Positions 41,077-52,021 of a stretch of DNA of 64,000 nucleotides are shown in pieces. The position numbers and the translations under genes are program-made. How positions within the stretch are numbered: position 1 is the stretch's first letter; each line of letters begins with the position of its first letter. The notes below the pieces were generated by a model. It saw nothing but the letters and a program-made list of their open reading frames with translations, was not told the DNA's origin and did no database searches. The stretch is from Schizosaccharomyces osmophilus (Eukaryota > Ascomycota > Schizosaccharomycetes > Schizosaccharomycetales > Schizosaccharomycetaceae): positions 2,755,501 to 2,819,500 of the forward strand of contig NC_079239.1 of assembly GCF_027921745.1 (NCBI RefSeq), written 5' to 3'.

Positions 41077-42723
41077 TCAACCAGAGTGGTTTTTCTTCAA
41101 CAAATGAGGCTTCCTCTCAAGTAGATCTAAAATAAGCTCGGAATATAATGAGTTTGCCCAAGAAAACCATGATCTTGTATAACGTGCAAAAGAAGTGATA
41201 TCGACAGACTCGTGCATTAAACCAAGAGAATTGGTAGAATGCTTAATTGTATTTAATAAAGAACGAATTTCATCGTCATCGTCGGAAGTGAAAGCTTGAA
41301 CAATAAGACTCATAGGCCAAACGTTGCGTAAACCAATATGGGGGCCGCCAATGCCGGAAATGACAGTACCTTTTAGGAAATATGGGTTTCCCTCTGGGCT
41401 CAAAATCATTTTCCTTGTATTCAGGTAAACAGGGTCGTCGCGTTCGACGTAGCCGAGATAAGGCAACGAAAGAAGAGAAGGAATGTTGGCATCATCCATG
41501 AAAATAGCACTTCCGTAGCCATCTACTTCATAAGCATATACTTTTCCAAATTTGGGGTGATCGACAATTCCGTGTTCCCGGATTCCGTTTGAGATTCTTC
41601 TGGCCCAAGACATGGCAAGTTTGGCTAAATCAGCGTGACCCGCAGCTTGAAGCATCTCGTGGAGATGAGAAAGCTCGACGACCATCATGGCATTTGCTGG
41701 TATAAGATACTGGAGAATGCTTGTATCGTCGGAAGGACGAAAAGCGGTTCGAATGAGCGAAGAGTTTTTGTTGAGGGGAAAACCACGACCAGAAAGACCG
41801 AGTGTTTCGGTTCCTGAATCGGTTTGACGAAGGAAGGTGTAGACGGGGTTTTTGGGAAAGCCAGTATCCTCATCAAAGGTGGGAGTGGATTGTTCTTCCA
41901 AAACCCGAAAAATTACCTGTATGGTAGAGACCCATTTAGCTGAAAAGATAGAAGAGTCTTTGCTGTAAAGCCAGTAATTATAAGAAAGTTTGAGGAAGGC
42001 AGCAAGGGAGTCAAGCTCGTACTTGCATTCAAACACAACCTGGGGATCGTAGGCTGGAGTGACGCGGTCGCTTTGACCATTGTCGTTTCCGCCAATGTGG
42101 CTTTGTTTTGGAGGCTGGAAGGCATTACAGTAGGGAAACTGGATCAGCATTTCAGCTTGTGTTTGAATGGCACCTAATATGAGGCTGGAAAGAGGACGAT
42201 CGGATTTTACCAGAGGAAGGTAAGGGGCAAGTTGATTAGCAGAGTCACGGATCCATTCAGCAGGAATGTCACCGGTGATGACCAAAGTCTGTGGATGGTC
42301 GGAATGGTCAGAATGCCAGCGTATGGTGGTGTCCAAGGTGTTTGGCATGCAATTTTCGAAAAGACGAGCAAGGTCCTCATCAGCAAGACGGCTCTTTACA
42401 TCGTCGATCGTTTGTTCTACAGCCTTGGAATGAAAGGTGCGACAGGCTTGCACAGGACGCTGGAAGGGAAGCTTTAGGGAACCGGCAAAGGGAAAGTGTT
42501 TTCTAGTAGAAAAGTCTTTGAAGTTGGGACATGACTAGACGAGCAAATAGAAGATTAGTATATATATAGAAAGAAGAAGCAACAATCCAAACTGGAGAGA
42601 AAGGGTCTATGGAGATGGATGGACAAGGGTTGGAGGAAAAAACAAACATACCTTCCAAGCAAAGTCAAAGGAATTGGCCAAAGAGACCGAAAAAAACAGG
42701 AAAAGACTCCAAAAAGCAATCAT
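41077..42723 (-). CDS. mug157: Mug157, GH125 alpha-mannosidase-like secreted protein, two exons
   Basis: complement(join(41077..42534,42652..42723)), 509 residues. Exon 1 codes 24 residues, a clean signal peptide (MIAFWSLFLFFSVSLANS) ending FDFAWK. Exon 2 continues SCPNFKDFSTRKH and LPFQRPVQACRTF, as in the family. The 117-nt intron has GTATGT, a TACTAAT branch site and a TAG acceptor. GH125 features are DTTIRWHSD, FVITGDIPAEWIRDS-type sequence (here LVITGDIPAEWIRDS), WPMSLIVQA and the late HESVD motif. GH125 enzymes are exo-alpha-1,6-mannosidases; in S. pombe the gene is upregulated in meiosis. Family is firm; substrate in fission yeast is not known to me. Confidence 0.9.
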
Positions 42724-44960
42724 TTGCAACGAATTGACAAATAAATCTGCCAACTGCAAAGAGCTCAACTGTGCGTAGGAATATTTACGTTTGTTGTTAA
42801 TATACATGTAGATTTGAGTACCAAGTGGGGGACATGAATGTCAACAAAGCCATTGTACGGGCAAGGAAGAAGGAATGGTAAATAAACAAAGGTGAGAGAG
42901 CAAGAGATAGATAGGATTTGTTGAGATGGTTGAAAGGAGTTTTTATATATAAAAATATATATAAAAACAGCAGTTTTTTAAGGATCCTTTTCAAAAACTC
43001 TAGTAGAATCAAGTAGAGGAGTTGTTTGGTTTACTACAATATTTTACTACAAAGTTTTGCTACGATTTCTAGCAAGAAATTGTTTCTTTTTTATATTTTT
43101 TTATTTTTATACATTTTTTGTTTCTTTGGTTGGAATCTACCCTTGAAAAAATAGAAAAAATCCATAGGATGGATATAGCCATGGGGCCTTCCTGGCATGT
43201 TTATTATCGAGAGGCTGTATTTCAAATTGGCAGCAGCTGAAGACGATGAAATGAATCGTGGAGCAAAATAAGAAATGTTTTGCAAATAGAATTCAACACA
43301 AAAAGATCTTCCCTTTCATATCCATACCTAACGCAGGAAGCTTTTGTTATAGTCAAAATAAACAAACAAATAAAATAAATAAACAAATAATAAATACACG
43401 CAGACTAGACTGTAAGGATAGATGTAGCCATGCGACAAAAACAAGCTGTAAAGAAGCATTTTCCATTTATTGAATTTTTTTAATATATTTATATTTTACT
43501 TGCTTTCCAAACGAGTTCCATACTCTTTCGTTTCTAGAGTCAATGTCAGCTATCCCTATTATTTGTGGTTCTACTTACCCTTGACAATGATCTCATGAGC
43601 TAAGAACTAAACAAAAAAAAAAAAAAAACAAAAAAGAAAAATAATCAATCTTTTATATTTCTCTTCCTTCCCTCTCTTCTTTCCATATTACAACTCACCA
43701 CTCGTTTGTAAGAATCAGATTAAAATATTTACATCTCTACACCTCCCGTCCCAACATGTTTGTTTGATCTACCGAAATAGCATGATATCATACCGTTCGA
43801 TTATATCGTACGTTCGGTAAAAAAAAGCTCATCATCCCTGGAGAGGACTCGGGTATTAATTTATATCAACGACCAATTCGAACGCTCCTTCCACCACACA
43901 CTGACCGCCATTGAGTTCACCACTCACTTTGATTCGAGAAGCATTTCTCGTAAATTTAGACCTTTTTCTTCACGAAATTTCATTCGTATTCATTACAACT
44001 AACGATAGAAAAAGAAGAAAAAAAAAAAATAGTTTCTTTTTTTTGTTTTTGTTTTTGTTTTCAAAAGAACAAGAAGTTTGAAATTTGATTTGAAATTTTT
44101 TGAAATTTTTGAAATTATAGATTTTCTTGTCTTAGTCTTTTTTTGTGTTGGTCTTGTGTTGTCGATAAATCACTTTTCCATTCGTTTCTTTCTAATCTTT
44201 TGATTTTTAAAAAGGCACAAGTGGTTTTACTAGAATTGCTTTCATTTTGGTGGATTTCCTTTAGAAGAATTGCTCTTTTTCTTTATTGTTTTGTTGTCGC
44301 TTTTTTGCACTGGTAACCTTTTGCTCTATTGGTTTTCTCTGTTTGATTTCCATCATTTTTAGTTTTGATCCATCCATTTTTTTAAGGGTTTGATTTTGTT
44401 TTTTCATTGTTTTTTTTTTCTTTTCTTTTCAATTCCTTCCCTTCTCCTCAAAACTATATCAACAAGTCGCTTGCCTCTTGTTGTGTGAGTTTTCCACAGT
44501 CCTTTTTGGTCCTCTTTCTTTGCCCACAAAGGCCAAGCTGCTCAACAGGCAACGGACGAGTTTGTCAAACGAATACAATTCTCTCTTGTTTGTAATTGTT
44601 TCTTTTATTTTTGTCGTTTCCTCGTTCCCCTTGGATAGATTGCTCTCCTCCTCTCTTGGAGTTCTTATAGATATAGCTTATTTATTTTGTTGTTTTCGTC
44701 CTTTTTCTTTTCTTTTCTTTCCTTTCTTTTCATTTTTTATTCCTATTCCCTATTCCTCTCGCTATTTCTTATTTTTTTTTGGTGATCTTTTTCACTTGAC
44801 CCTGTTTTTGTTTTTGTTTTCTGGATTTCTTTTCTCTTGTATCCTTTCTCGGTGTTTATCTTTTCCTTTTTGTTGTTGTTGTTGTTGTTGTTGTTGTATT
44901 TCTCATTCTTTTTTGTTTCAATTAAACATATACTACTCTTCTCTTTCGGTCTTTGTCAAC
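42724..44960. other. 2.24 kb divergent upstream region, mug157/ppr5
   Basis: The longest gene-free stretch here. The left part has A-rich tracts, including an A16 run at 43613-43628; the right part (44020-44950) is very T-rich on the + strand, with many short T runs. The frame of ppr5 stays open back to 44478, but that stretch codes a Phe/Leu/Cys/Ser-rich peptide typical of translated pyrimidine tracts, so I treat it as leader. It may contain a non-coding transcript or a replication origin, as fission-yeast origins are long AT-rich intergenes; neither is shown. Confidence 0.45.
44870..44897. repeat. TTG trinucleotide microsatellite
   Basis: About nine uninterrupted TTG units about 60 nt before the chosen ppr5 start. 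It falls in the presumed 5' leader. Confidence 0.9.
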
Positions 44961-47900
44961 ATGGTGTATACAAAGGCTTGGTTTTTGCATAATATCGCTC
45001 GACAAACCTTGGGCAAAAATGTCGCTGTCCATCGTCCTCCTCTAAAATTATCAAATATGACAAATTGGATTCAACAGCAGCAAGCTCAAGCAAATCTTTC
45101 TACCTCGTCGTCTTCCATACAAAACCTTCCTGAACATTATTACGTTTCCGAGGAAGATTACTTATCCTTTGAACGTGGATTCCCAATCAGCATCCGTGAT
45201 CCTCCTCTCTCTGACCCAAAGCAGTCTATCTCTTCTCAAAACCATTCTAAATATTTCGATGCCAATGGTATTTCCCATCTTTCCCACCTTCCATCTTCGC
45301 TTCCTAGCGTATGCGAACCCCTAACGCCTGAGGAATTAGCCAACACTCCTCACGAGCTTGCTTATTCTACCTCCCCTCTCTCTTTAGAGACCCCGTCTGC
45401 TATGACCAGTCCTTCTTTAGATCAATCTTGCCCTCCTTCTTTGGAATCTTCCTTTGCTTCTTTACCTCCCAGCTCTTTTTCCTCTTCAGAAAACTTTGTT
45501 TCTTTTTTGCAGCGTCTCTCCCACAGCGACCTCTCCATTCACACCTTTGAGCTGTACAAGATTGCTTGCGATTCCCCCGGGGTCTTAAACTTGCGCGCAT
45601 TTAATACCATTCTTGAGTGCATGACCAACAATGATTATTATATTACTTCTTCGAAGAATATGCAAAAACTAATTCGTGTTTATGTGGACATGCTAAATCA
45701 CTTTCTTGTTCCAGATGCTAAAACTTTTGAAACTGTCATCACCGCCTTGTGCCGACGTGCAGAGGTCATTGATGATAGAAGCAACTTTCTTGTAAGTCGT
45801 ACCTCGTTGGCCCAGTCCCACATTGTTAAGGATCTACAAACTGAGTTGTCGGATTTACGCTCTGAGATGCCCTTGCAGACGGCTGTTTTTATGTACACTT
45901 CTAGCTTGATCAACCACGGCATTTCTTATTCCAGTTCTTTTTATGCATATTTCATCGACTCAATCGCTCGTTATGGAACTTCTAGCCAGTTAAAATCTTT
46001 ATTGGAGAACATTCCTTTCGAGTCCATCCAAGCTGACAGCCATCCAAACTTACTTCCCGCTCTCATTCGTGCTTTTGGAAAAGCAAAGAGACTTGAAGTT
46101 TGCTTTCAGCTTTTACAGACTTACAATTTATCCGATCCCACCAGTAACTCGGATAGCGCGAATGTCGATTCCTGGGAAGCCCTCATGGAATCCTACTTTG
46201 AGACAAATCACTTTGCGGAAGCAATTAAACTCATGGAGTCATTTTTCAAAAGTACTGCGCATGAACAAACAATCCCTTCATCTGTCGTTAATTGCTTCCT
46301 TCGCAGACTCTCTCATCTAGGAGATTACAAAGAGGCTGCCTACTGGCTAGATTTAGCCTTGGACAAAATCGACACCTATCAAAAGGATTCTTCCGTTCTC
46401 TCCTTCATCTTGGGGGCTGCTTGCAAAGCAAAAGACGTAGATTTTGCGATAGCTTTTGTTCGGAAATTTACACTTGCTCAGTATATGGAAGAACACAAGG
46501 TCCTTTTACAATATCTGCAATTATTGGTGGATACCAATAACATCGATATTTTGAGATTACATGCCTACCCGGTAATTAACTCTGTCTCTTTATACACCAA
46601 TTTTAACTTTTCCACTATCTATAAAGCTTTTGTTGATAATGGACATGTCAGCCTTGCTTTACGCTTGCTTAAAAAGCACGTGGAACCGAGAGCTGCGACT
46701 CCTAGCAATATTCCATCAGTGAACACAACGGCTTTGCAACTGTCGGTTTTGAATGGCTTTTGGGATATTTTGCCTAAATCGCTTCAAAATGATTCCGAGG
46801 TTTTAATTCAATTGCTATCCATCTTGGAGAGTCAAGTCAATTTTCCTCAGGTTGATTTCATTGCTCCCTTGCTTCACACATCTGTGCAGAGCATAAACAA
46901 ATCTACAGTGAATTTAAACTCATTTTCGCCTAGGACATTTGGATATCTTCTTGAATATGCGGCTTTTAATGTTGTCCAAACTGAAGGATCAGCTTCCAGT
47001 AAGCGAGACTTGAAGGAATTATTACGGGTTTTCTCTAGTAAGAAATATCCTGCCACCTTTAAGAATGTTCATATTTTACTTCGTTCCTTCTCTTACTTGA
47101 GAGATGATGAGTATCTGGTTGAACTTGTGCGTGATAATATTGTCTCTGAGGCCGTCATTGGGTTTTCCACCGATAATAAAGGTCAAAAAATTTTGGCAGA
47201 TATTTCGCAAGTTTGCTATTTCTTTGATCACTTTCAATTTATTGATCATGAAGTTAATTCTAATGTTTCAAAAATGATATCGGGTACTGCGTCCGAGCGA
47301 ATTGATGCTAACTTGCTATTTTTCCAATTTGGAAAATTAATTGAAAATAGTAAGTTTCTACACCCTGAAGCTTATCCCTCCTTGATATCAGCTCTGAGTA
47401 AGCACAAACAATTTGACGCCGTCCGTCGTGTATTTGAACACTCAAAATTGTTTTATCGTAAGATACGTGCGTCGTCTCCTGAAAAGGCCAGTTGGTTTAT
47501 GGCTTTAGTATTAGACTCAATGGTGCTATCATCCTCTTTTTCCCGTGATTTCAGAGGTTCATCTATGTTTTGTGACCAAATGAAAGCTATAGGCTACATT
47601 CCTCGAGCATCTACTTTTGCGCATTTGATTAACAACTCCACGAAACGTGGGGACACCGACGATGCTACCACTGCTTTGAAGATATTTGAGGAAACTAAAC
47701 GTCATAACGTTAAGCCTTCTGTTTTTCTTTATAATGCTGTTCTCTCCAAACTAGGTCGAGCTCGTCGTACTACCGAATGCTGGAAGCTTTTCCAGGAAAT
47801 GAAGGAATATGGTTTGCTCCCTACTAGCGTGACCTATGGAACAGTCATTAATGCTGCTTGCCGAATTGGTGATGAAGCTTTAGCTGAAAGGTTGTTTTGC

Positions 47901-48725
47901 GAAATGGAAAATCAATCCAACTATCAACCTCGTGTTGCACCTTATAACACCATGATCCAATTCGAAGTCCAAACTATGTATAACCGAGAGAAGGCGTTAT
48001 ACTATTACAATCGATTGTGCTCGACTGATATACAGCCTTCCCCACATACATACAAATTGCTCATGGATGCATATGGCATGCTTGAACCTGTCGATGTTAC
48101 ATCGGTCGAGGCGATACTCGAGCTAATGGAGCGAACTAATGTTAAGGTTCTTCCAATGCACTATGCTGCCTACATTCATATACTTGGTATCGTAATGTCT
48201 GATGTTCAAGCAGCTAATAAATGCTATCTTATCGCACTTGCGAAACACGAAGCTGGGGAGATTCGACTGGACGCAAATCTTTTCCAATCTCAGATAGAAT
48301 CCTTAATTGCTAACGATCGCATCATTGAAAGAGTTCAAATCGTTTCTGATATGAAAAAGTATGGCGTGTCTTTAAACGCTTACATTGTAAATGCTCTGAT
48401 TAAGGGTTTTACGAAAATTGGAATGATCAGTAAAGCCAGATACTACTTTGACCTTTTGGATTGTGGTGGTATGTCTGGTAAAGAGCCTAGTACTTATGAG
48501 AATATGGTTCGTGCATATTTGAGCGTCAACGACACAGAAGAAGCTGTCGAAATTGTTGAACAGCTGAAACGGAAGCGCTATCCAGCTCCCGTTCTAAATA
48601 GGATATCTTCTCTTGTAAACAATTACATGTTACAAAAGCCTAAGAGAAGAACGAATCACTACAAGCCTTATTTGCATTCCGTTTCAAGTGAGAGAAATTT
48701 GACACCGTGTAGTCAAATGGCATAG
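44961..48725 (+). CDS. ppr5: Mitochondrial PPR-repeat protein, Ppr5-like
   Basis: 1254 residues from the ATG at 44961 (MVYTKAWFLHNIARQTLGKN, an amphipathic basic start fitting a mitochondrial presequence). A start at 44478 would add a low-complexity peptide and is rejected. After a Ser/Pro-rich region (about 90-190), helical-hairpin pentatricopeptide repeats run through much of the protein. The clearest are near the C-terminus: PSVFLYNAVLSKLGRARRT, PTSVTYGTVINAACRIGD and LNAYIVNALIKGFTKIG. PPR proteins bind organelle RNA; S. pombe Ppr5 lowers mitochondrial translation broadly. Length agrees with the roughly 1261 residues I remember for S. pombe Ppr5 (SPAC1093.01). Which of the S. pombe PPR proteins this is depends on position. 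Confidence 0.82.
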   Translation: MVYTKAWFLHNIARQTLGKNVAVHRPPLKLSNMTNWIQQQQAQANLSTSSSSIQNLPEHYYVSEEDYLSFERGFPISIRDPPLSDPKQSISSQNHSKYFDANGISHLSHLPSSLPSVCEPLTPEELANTPHELAYSTSPLSLETPSAMTSPSLDQSCPPSLESSFASLPPSSFSSSENFVSFLQRLSHSDLSIHTFELYKIACDSPGVLNLRAFNTILECMTNNDYYITSSKNMQKLIRVYVDMLNHFLVPDAKTFETVITALCRRAEVIDDRSNFLVSRTSLAQSHIVKDLQTELSDLRSEMPLQTAVFMYTSSLINHGISYSSSFYAYFIDSIARYGTSSQLKSLLENIPFESIQADSHPNLLPALIRAFGKAKRLEVCFQLLQTYNLSDPTSNSDSANVDSWEALMESYFETNHFAEAIKLMESFFKSTAHEQTIPSSVVNCFLRRLSHLGDYKEAAYWLDLALDKIDTYQKDSSVLSFILGAACKAKDVDFAIAFVRKFTLAQYMEEHKVLLQYLQLLVDTNNIDILRLHAYPVINSVSLYTNFNFSTIYKAFVDNGHVSLALRLLKKHVEPRAATPSNIPSVNTTALQLSVLNGFWDILPKSLQNDSEVLIQLLSILESQVNFPQVDFIAPLLHTSVQSINKSTVNLNSFSPRTFGYLLEYAAFNVVQTEGSASSKRDLKELLRVFSSKKYPATFKNVHILLRSFSYLRDDEYLVELVRDNIVSEAVIGFSTDNKGQKILADISQVCYFFDHFQFIDHEVNSNVSKMISGTASERIDANLLFFQFGKLIENSKFLHPEAYPSLISALSKHKQFDAVRRVFEHSKLFYRKIRASSPEKASWFMALVLDSMVLSSSFSRDFRGSSMFCDQMKAIGYIPRASTFAHLINNSTKRGDTDDATTALKIFEETKRHNVKPSVFLYNAVLSKLGRARRTTECWKLFQEMKEYGLLPTSVTYGTVINAACRIGDEALAERLFCEMENQSNYQPRVAPYNTMIQFEVQTMYNREKALYYYNRLCSTDIQPSPHTYKLLMDAYGMLEPVDVTSVEAILELMERTNVKVLPMHYAAYIHILGIVMSDVQAANKCYLIALAKHEAGEIRLDANLFQSQIESLIANDRIIERVQIVSDMKKYGVSLNAYIVNALIKGFTKIGMISKARYYFDLLDCGGMSGKEPSTYENMVRAYLSVNDTEEAVEIVEQLKRKRYPAPVLNRISSLVNNYMLQKPKRRTNHYKPYLHSVSSERNLTPCSQMA

Positions 48726-49033
48726 GCTTGCGCGGGATTATTATTTATCCTGGGTTTTTTTTGTTGATGTATACTCTCGATCGCTAAGAGTATGCGAAAG
48801 CATTGTTTATCTGTTGTAAATTATTCAAATTTTAGACGCCCTCATAGAATTATAGACGTTATAGATTTATAGATGTTTGAATGTAAAGAAAAAATAGAGA
48901 TATAATTATCAATCTAGCTACATTTCATGGGATCCACGTATAGAGAATATATGATTAGGCGTAAAAGATAACTCGGCATTTCATAACAATATGAACAAAA
49001 TGAATTAAAGGAAAGATTAAACAAAGTAATTTA
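48726..49033. other. Convergent 3' spacer, ppr5/CENP-B-like gene
   Basis: AT-rich spacer with both 3' ends. I looked for a transposon terminal repeat matching the other flank of the CENP-B-like gene and saw none. Confidence 0.4.
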
Positions 49034-50746
49034 TCAAAAAAGTGAATTGATGAATTCCATTTTTGAGGACTTTTCGATTTTTATATTGTGGGATTTTTTG
49101 TACACATTTAGTGTCTTTATGAAATTAAGATCACCAAAATCTTGTTGCTGTTCGAACTTTAGGATTACATCCAAAGCTTTTGATGCGTCTTTGAGTGAGA
49201 CGCTTGGCTCGATGATTTCATCTTCGTCTGTTTCAAAATCGCGATCAGGAAGAAATTGAGCTGCAATCTGACTAACCAACTGTCCGTTTCGGTCTTGACT
49301 TAATTCTTCAGGAGGATCGATGAAGTTTTCAATGTCGGCAGTTTTCTGAGGATCAAATCTAGAAACAGTCTGCTGTAATTGAGAAACTATCCGTGAAGTT
49401 TCAAAGGGTTCTGGTTCTGCCTCTAGTAATGGGCCCAGCACACCAGAGCGACGAAAATATCCAGCGATAGTAGCAGGTTCTATTTGATAGTCCCATATAT
49501 CCACCATCCAGCGAACAGCTTGTAGTATGTTTACAGAATGCAAAGGATTAATGTCTTTTTCTGTTTTCAGAAGAATATCGTAGATCCAAAACCGACGGTA
49601 ATGAGCCTTAAAAGTTTTGTTGATACCTTGCTCGCAAGGATTAGATATGCTTGTCATATTCGGAGGCAATAGGACAACCAATACATTATTTAGAGGATAT
49701 TTAGAATTTCTGATATTTTCTATACTTGTCTGGTGGACACTGGAAGTATCCAGCAATAACAGTACGCTTCTGCCTTCCATTTGAGAATCAAACCATCGAA
49801 GCCATTCTTCCATGATGGAGTCGCTCATCATGGCTACCCCATTATGTCTCCATATTATATTTAAATTATGAGGAGGAATTTTGGCAGCCCGAAAAGCTCT
49901 TGGTTCTTTGGAATATCCAATGATCCATAAAGGCAAACGCTCTGTTCCATCGGCGTTACAGCAAATCGTCACAGTGACAAATGCTTTGTTTCGTTCAACA
50001 CCCGCAACATTATTTTTTCTAATAATGCGTTTGGGGGTGAGTTTCCAGAAGAAGGATATTTCGTCCATGTTGTAGATGTCGCGAACGGCATAACGATTTT
50101 TTAGCTCGTGAATGCGTACTACATCGCTAACCGGCTGCGATCCAGTGTCGTCGAGAATAGGCGGCCTATTGGGTAGAGGAAGATGGTTTTGGGTATGCGT
50201 ATGGGAAGAAGATTCAGCAGACTCTAATGAATTATGGGATACTTGCTGAAGACTGACAGGACGCAATACTTCTTGCGGCGATAATTGCGAAGAAGTAGTG
50301 GTGAAGACTTCTTTTTGGGTTAGGAAAGGATGTCGCTTTTTAAATTTCTCTAGCCAACCATTACTAAATGCAGGGGGTGGTTGATTTTGATAGACAGGTA
50401 TTTCTTTCCACAGTTCCATCGCTGCATGCCGTATAGACTCACTACTCACAGACACATTTTGTTGTTCCATTCGTAGTCGCCATTCAGCTAACGCATTCTC
50501 CAAGACTGGAAATTTTGCAGGCCGCAGCTTTACTGCTCCTTCATTGACAATGTCAGTATGATCCAAGTAATCATATTTCAAAGACAATACTGTCGATATA
50601 GTAGCTTGCGAGATGTTTTTTTGAAACGTATCTTCAAACCATTCTTTTATTGCTTTTTGTCCAGGTTTACTTTCAAATCCGTTGTAAAAATTTCGTATGG
50701 CCTTTTTCTCTGCAATGGTAATTGCCTGCCTTCTCACAGGCGGCAT
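49034..50746 (-). CDS. CENP-B homologue derived from a pogo-like transposase
   Basis: 570 residues, single exon. N-terminal CENP-B DNA-binding helix-turn-helix (ITIAEKKAIRNFYN to SQATISTVL), a second Tc5/CENP-B-type helical domain (FPVLENALAEW to FSNGWLEKFKKRH), a Ser/Gln/His-rich linker, then a DDE-fold domain (about residues 220-400). Acidic residues sit at all three catalytic positions: D228 (NMDEISFFW), D333 (LLLDTSSVH) and E372 (NPCEQGI). The C-terminal part has an acidic stretch (FETDEDEIIE) and a helical end, as in S. pombe Abp1, Cbh1 and Cbh2. Those proteins act at centromeres, silence Tf retrotransposons and stabilise replication forks. No terminal inverted repeats are visible, so it looks domesticated. 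Its place between ppr5 and pdx3 is not where I expect any S. pombe copy. Confidence 0.87.
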   Translation of the reverse strand: MPPVRRQAITIAEKKAIRNFYNGFESKPGQKAIKEWFEDTFQKNISQATISTVLSLKYDYLDHTDIVNEGAVKLRPAKFPVLENALAEWRLRMEQQNVSVSSESIRHAAMELWKEIPVYQNQPPPAFSNGWLEKFKKRHPFLTQKEVFTTTSSQLSPQEVLRPVSLQQVSHNSLESAESSSHTHTQNHLPLPNRPPILDDTGSQPVSDVVRIHELKNRYAVRDIYNMDEISFFWKLTPKRIIRKNNVAGVERNKAFVTVTICCNADGTERLPLWIIGYSKEPRAFRAAKIPPHNLNIIWRHNGVAMMSDSIMEEWLRWFDSQMEGRSVLLLLDTSSVHQTSIENIRNSKYPLNNVLVVLLPPNMTSISNPCEQGINKTFKAHYRRFWIYDILLKTEKDINPLHSVNILQAVRWMVDIWDYQIEPATIAGYFRRSGVLGPLLEAEPEPFETSRIVSQLQQTVSRFDPQKTADIENFIDPPEELSQDRNGQLVSQIAAQFLPDRDFETDEDEIIEPSVSLKDASKALDVILKFEQQQDFGDLNFIKTLNVYKKSHNIKIEKSSKMEFINSLF

Positions 50747-52021
50747 TTTCTATTGCTTTTTATAATAAGAAGGCCACCCCCTTGTATGTATCTTCCGTAA
50801 GAGTCAAGTTCTAACAACTCGATATCGTTACGGCGAGGTAGTTCGAGGTCGAGGCTTCATAGTAATTGATGGATCCTTGTTTGTATTATACCGTGTAAAA
50901 GTCAAAGTAACATGGACGTGGGTTTAGCCTGCCAGTTCAATTTTGAGAAAGGACGATGTAGCTTGAGTGCTGAAATGGTTTATAACGTTCTTTACTTTTT
51001 TTTGGGGTTAAGTTTTTTCCTTAGCAGTCAGAGCATCAAGTGGTACTGATTCCTTGGTTCTTTAGGGAGACGAGTTTGGGGAGGTCTTCCTGAAATACTG
51101 CCAAAATGGCGCATGCCGTTTATTCTTTTGTAAATATATACACTTCTATCTACATGGGAAAAGTGTATTCAATGGAAGATGGTAGTACAAGCCTACAGCG
51201 TGCATGTCATACTACCATGGATGCCGCTTCTCTTGGCGGCTGCACAGGATGCAATAAAAAAGCCACAAAGTTGCTTCAAATGGTCTACTGTCGTTTACTG
51301 TCGCAATAGGAGAGAGCAATTCTATTTTATGTGTTAAAATTATTAAGAAAAGAGAGATTGAAGAGAAAATGCAACAAAGAGAGTTGAAGAAATTTCGAAT
51401 ATTACCGAATATTATTCTAATATATTATTTTAACGGAAGTATTTAGCAATGTTACCTGTTAAAGGTAAACATACAAAAGATTGACAATGAAAATCAAGCA
51501 ACGACAGGGTATAATGGCTCGCGAGTTACCAGTTCTTTATTTTCATTATCTAAATCCAAAATATGTCTACTAGTATATAATCTCTATGTCCAGGCATATA
51601 CTTCACAGGAGTTGTCGCTAGTCGACGCGAACGCATTATATGAAGCACCCATATGGACATCCAAAATCCCTCTTGGTAGCAGTACATGTAGAAAGTTTTT
51701 GGCCAAATACAAAATCCATCCTTTCTTCTTTTGTTTATAGGGAAAAACAACAAGCCAAACAAATCGAGATGAAAAAGAGTGAGAATAACAATAAGAAAAG
51801 AAAAGAAAAGAAAAGAAAAGAAAAGAAAAAATAATGATAATCAAAAACCATGCTATAATGGCAAGAGAAATATTGTAAACAAAAAAGTCGCACTATGATG
51901 TAAATTGTATTTTTTTCGCATACAGACAACGAGTAGGACAACCCAGCAAAAGAAAAAGAAATTAATGAACCTTCTTATTACTGAAAACGCGTCTTCGTAA
52001 GGATTCTTTCTTCCATACATT
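50747..52021. other. 1.3 kb divergent upstream region, CENP-B-like gene/pdx3
   Basis: Holds both promoters. Short frames (for example 51106-51309 +) show no family features. An AAAAG repeat lies at about 51795-51830. Confidence 0.4.
51795..51830. repeat. (AAAAG)n pentanucleotide repeat
   Basis: Six or so tandem AAAAG units ending in an A run. It lies about 190 nt upstream of pdx3. Confidence 0.9.

Noticed and set aside
44478-44960. Extension of the ppr5 frame upstream to an earlier ATG
   Set aside because: The added peptide is Phe/Leu/Ser/Cys-rich from translated pyrimidine tracts; the length from 44961 agrees with the S. pombe protein and the N-terminus there looks like a mitochondrial presequence.
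49034-50746. An active pogo-type DNA transposon
   Set aside because: No terminal inverted repeats or target-site duplication seen in either flank; the layout matches domesticated CENP-B proteins of this genus.
50800-50900. tRNA-like sequence with GTTCGAGG near 50,860
   Set aside because: No matching A box or foldable arms; only a partial B-box resemblance.
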